Shown here piece after piece: positions 62,319-64,000 of a stretch of 64,000 bases of DNA (position 1 is its first letter; every line of letters starts with the position of its first letter). The notes under the pieces are model-generated. The model was not told where the DNA came from. It did not search any database and worked only from the letters and a program-made list of their open reading frames with translations. This DNA comes from Amycolatopsis taiwanensis DSM 45107 (GTDB lineage Bacteria > Actinomycetota > Actinomycetes > Mycobacteriales > Pseudonocardiaceae): positions 1 through 64,000 of the forward strand of contig NZ_JAFB01000019.1 in NCBI RefSeq assembly GCF_000519205.1, given 5' to 3'. The position numbers and the translations under genes are program-made.

Positions 62319-62966
62319 ATGAATGTCCTACTCGACAACCTGGACCTCTACGGTCCGTTCTTCCTCACCACGATCGAGCTCTTCCTGCTCGCCGGCGTGG
62401 CGAGCCTGATCTTCGGCACCTTCCTGGCCATGCTGCGGGTGAGCCCGGTGCCGGTGTTCCGCGTAGTCGGCACCGTGTACGTGACGATCGTGCGTAACAC
62501 CCCGCTGACTCTGGTGTTCGCCTTCCTGGTGTTCGCCTACCCGCTGCTCGAGATCCTTCAGCTCAGCTACTTCACCGCCGCCGTGGTTTCGCTGACGCTC
62601 TACACGTCGGCGTTCATCTGCGAGGTCGTGCGGTCCGGGATCAACACGGTGCCGGTCGGCCAGGCCGAAGCGGCCCGTGCCCTCGGGTTGAACTTCACCC
62701 AGGTGATCGGCCAGATCGTGCTGCCGCAGGCGGTGCGCTCGGTGGTGCCGCCGCTGATGAGCACGCTGATCGCGTTGCTGAAGAACACCACCATCGCAGC
62801 CGGTTTCTCCGTGGCCGAGGCCGGCGCGATCCGCCAGTACCTGTCCGAGCGTGGCTACAACCAGCTGGTCGGGCTGCTGTGGGTGGCGCTCGGTTTCATC
62901 ATCGTGGTCACGATCCTTTCGCTGCTGCAGCGCAGCCTGGAGAAGCGCTGGAAGGTGGCTCGATGA
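62319..62966 (+). CDS. gluC: Glutamate-type ABC transporter permease
   Basis: A 215-residue permease with about five membrane segments and the EAA loop (GQAEAARALGLNFTQVIGQI, then LPQAVR). ATG at 62319 follows GGGGAG by seven bases; a GTG six bases upstream is less suitable. Its stop overlaps the start of gluD (ATGA), so the two permeases are coupled. Confidence 0.92.
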   Translation: MNVLLDNLDLYGPFFLTTIELFLLAGVASLIFGTFLAMLRVSPVPVFRVVGTVYVTIVRNTPLTLVFAFLVFAYPLLEILQLSYFTAAVVSLTLYTSAFICEVVRSGINTVPVGQAEAARALGLNFTQVIGQIVLPQAVRSVVPPLMSTLIALLKNTTIAAGFSVAEAGAIRQYLSERGYNQLVGLLWVALGFIIVVTILSLLQRSLEKRWKVAR

Positions 62967-63826
62967 GCAACGTGCTGTTCGACATTCCCGGGCCGCGGGC
63001 CCGGGTCCGGTACCGGCTGTTCGCGGTGCTCGGCGTCGTTGTGGTCCTTGCGCTCGTCGCCTACGTCGTCTACCGCTTCTACGACAGCGGCCAGTTCGCC
63101 GGGAGGAAGTGGGAGTGGCTGCAGTACGCCCAGGTCCAGACCGACCTGGCGAACGCCCTGCTGGCCACGCTGGAGGCCTTCGCCCTGGGCGCCGTGCTGG
63201 CGCTGGTGTTCGGCGCGCTGTTCGCCGCCGGGCGGCTGTCCGACCGCGCCTGGCTGCGCGGCGTTTCGACCGCGGTGGTCGAGTTCTTCCGCGCCATCCC
63301 GCTGCTGATCCTGATGTTCCTGTTCTTCTACGGCGGTCCCGCGATCGGCATCTCGATGTCGCCGTTCCTCGCCGTCGTGCTGGGGCTCACCCTGTACAAC
63401 GGCTCGGTGCTGGCCGAGGTGTTCCGGGCGGGCATCCTCGCGCTGCCCAGGGGCCAGCAGGAAGCGGCGTACGCGCTGGGCATGCGCAAGACGCAGGTGA
63501 TGTTCCTCGTCCTGATCCCGCAGGCGGTACGGTCGATGCTCCCGACCATCGTCAGCCAGCTGGTGGTGTTGCTGAAGGACACCGCGCTCGGCTTCCTGGT
63601 GACCTACCAGGAGCTGCTGTACTACGCGCGTTTCATCGGCTCGCAAGGACTGTTCGGACGGCCGATCGTGTCGTCGACGATCGTGATCGCGGCGATGTAC
63701 ATCACGCTGTGCCTGCTGCTCACCGCCCTCGCGCACTTCCTGGAACGGCGGCAGCGCCGGTCCAAGAAGCGCCTGGACGTCGACCGTAAGGTCGGCGAGG
63801 CCGCCCTGGAGGCGGAGGTCGTCTGA
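62963..63826 (+). CDS. gluD: Glutamate-type ABC transporter permease
   Basis: A 287-residue permease. An extra N-terminal membrane segment (about 19-40) precedes the five-segment core. The EAA loop is GQQEAAYALGMRKTQVMFLV, then LIPQAVR. The C-terminal tail is long and charged, as in GluD. Last gene of the unit, followed after 11 bases by a 24-bp palindrome. Confidence 0.92.
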   Translation: MSNVLFDIPGPRARVRYRLFAVLGVVVVLALVAYVVYRFYDSGQFAGRKWEWLQYAQVQTDLANALLATLEAFALGAVLALVFGALFAAGRLSDRAWLRGVSTAVVEFFRAIPLLILMFLFFYGGPAIGISMSPFLAVVLGLTLYNGSVLAEVFRAGILALPRGQQEAAYALGMRKTQVMFLVLIPQAVRSMLPTIVSQLVVLLKDTALGFLVTYQELLYYARFIGSQGLFGRPIVSSTIVIAAMYITLCLLLTALAHFLERRQRRSKKRLDVDRKVGEAALEAEVV

Positions 63827-63837
63827 GAGATGGGCGT

Positions 63838-63861
63838 GTCCCCGCCAGTACTGGCGGGGAC
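63838..63861. terminator. 24-bp perfect palindrome after gluD
   Basis: The arms GTCCCCGCCAGT and ACTGGCGGGGAC are exact reverse complements. It lies 11 bases after the gluD stop and likely terminates the operon. No T-run follows. Confidence 0.7.
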
Positions 63862-63957
63862 TCCAAGCCCGGCCGCATCAGCGACGCCGACGGTGGAACC
63901 GGGGCCAATGCGCCTTTCGGCGAACGCGCTGCGGAAGACGGTGGTGGAAAACGACCG

Positions 63958-64000
63958 TCACTTACGGCGGAACAGCTTCGAGCCGAGCCAGACGATCGGG
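63958..64000 (-). CDS. Partial gene at right edge (C-terminal end only)
   Basis: A minus frame open to the window edge ends with VWLGSKLFRRK and TGA at 63958-63960. The basic end is compatible with a small membrane or DNA-binding protein. Too short to identify; if the order follows Corynebacterium, recX could be near, but this end is not diagnostic. Confidence 0.3.
   Translation of the reverse strand, partial: PIVWLGSKLFRRK

Noticed and set aside
1-64000. CRISPR array, prophage, tRNA or rRNA genes
   Set aside because: I saw no regular repeat-spacer pattern, phage structural genes or cloverleaf-like sequence; a tRNAscan and CRISPR-finder run would settle this.

Overview
The window is GC-rich (roughly 70%) actinobacterial DNA with frequent GTG starts and ATGA/GTGA overlaps. 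Gene content (IdeR, NrdR with a B12-dependent NrdJ, LexA with actinobacterial SOS boxes, Mce/YrbE proteins, LigB-like protein next to miaA, a GluABCD-type transporter) points to a Pseudonocardiaceae-like organism such as Amycolatopsis. The genus is an inference; the phylum is firm. I saw no tRNA, rRNA, CRISPR array, phage or intact insertion sequence. No stretch over about 300 bp lacks a gene or a remnant; the larger gaps are described as features.

1-8.6 kb is a steroid-type locus. The minus strand reads ferredoxin, aldehyde dehydrogenase, SDR, yrbE(A), yrbE(B), mceA; the plus strand carries two paired acyl-CoA dehydrogenases. This matches the order of the Mycobacterium tuberculosis mce4 / fdxD / fadE26-fadE27 region as I recall it. 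A perfect KstR-type palindrome sits in the divergent promoter, with two weaker copies beside it. GC-rich tandem repeats interrupt the mce operon.

8.6-34.5 kb is mixed. It holds a secreted protein of unknown role, an AcuC deacetylase with a Pat-like acetyltransferase, ideR overlapping galK followed by galE, a DUF4192 protein, and a two-component system whose response regulator is cut by an in-frame amber codon. Further on are DUF2293, CBS, MocR, DinB-type and S9 peptidase genes, a sterol-type glucosyltransferase, a MerR/MFS pair, a PPOX/F420-type enzyme, a GlxA-type regulator and a saccharopine-dehydrogenase-like protein. Two patches (26.4-26.8 and 30.0-31.6 kb) hold decayed gene remnants.

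34.6-47.3 kb is a conserved actinobacterial core: nrdJ-nrdR, an SOS-linked LysM membrane protein divergent from lexA, hflX, an ArsR-like/MFS pair, dapF-miaA-LigB-like, and a DUF349 protein. After an interruption the core resumes with a small membrane protein and miaB (57.5-59.6 kb).

The interruption, 47.4-57.3 kb, is the most interesting part: a catabolic island with a PanE-like reductase, an IlvG/2-hydroxyacyl-CoA-lyase-like thiamine enzyme, a formyl-CoA transferase homologue with its catalytic Asp, an ADP-forming acyl-CoA synthetase, two oxalate/formate-antiporter-family MFS proteins and a GntR/FCD regulator. Related GTATGC/GCATAC operators lie at three promoter regions of the island. I infer a formyl-CoA-cycling pathway for oxalate or a 2-hydroxy acid.

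The window ends with a FitAB-type toxin-antitoxin pair and a glutamate-type ABC transporter operon that has a 34-bp perfect palindrome between the binding-protein and permease genes.
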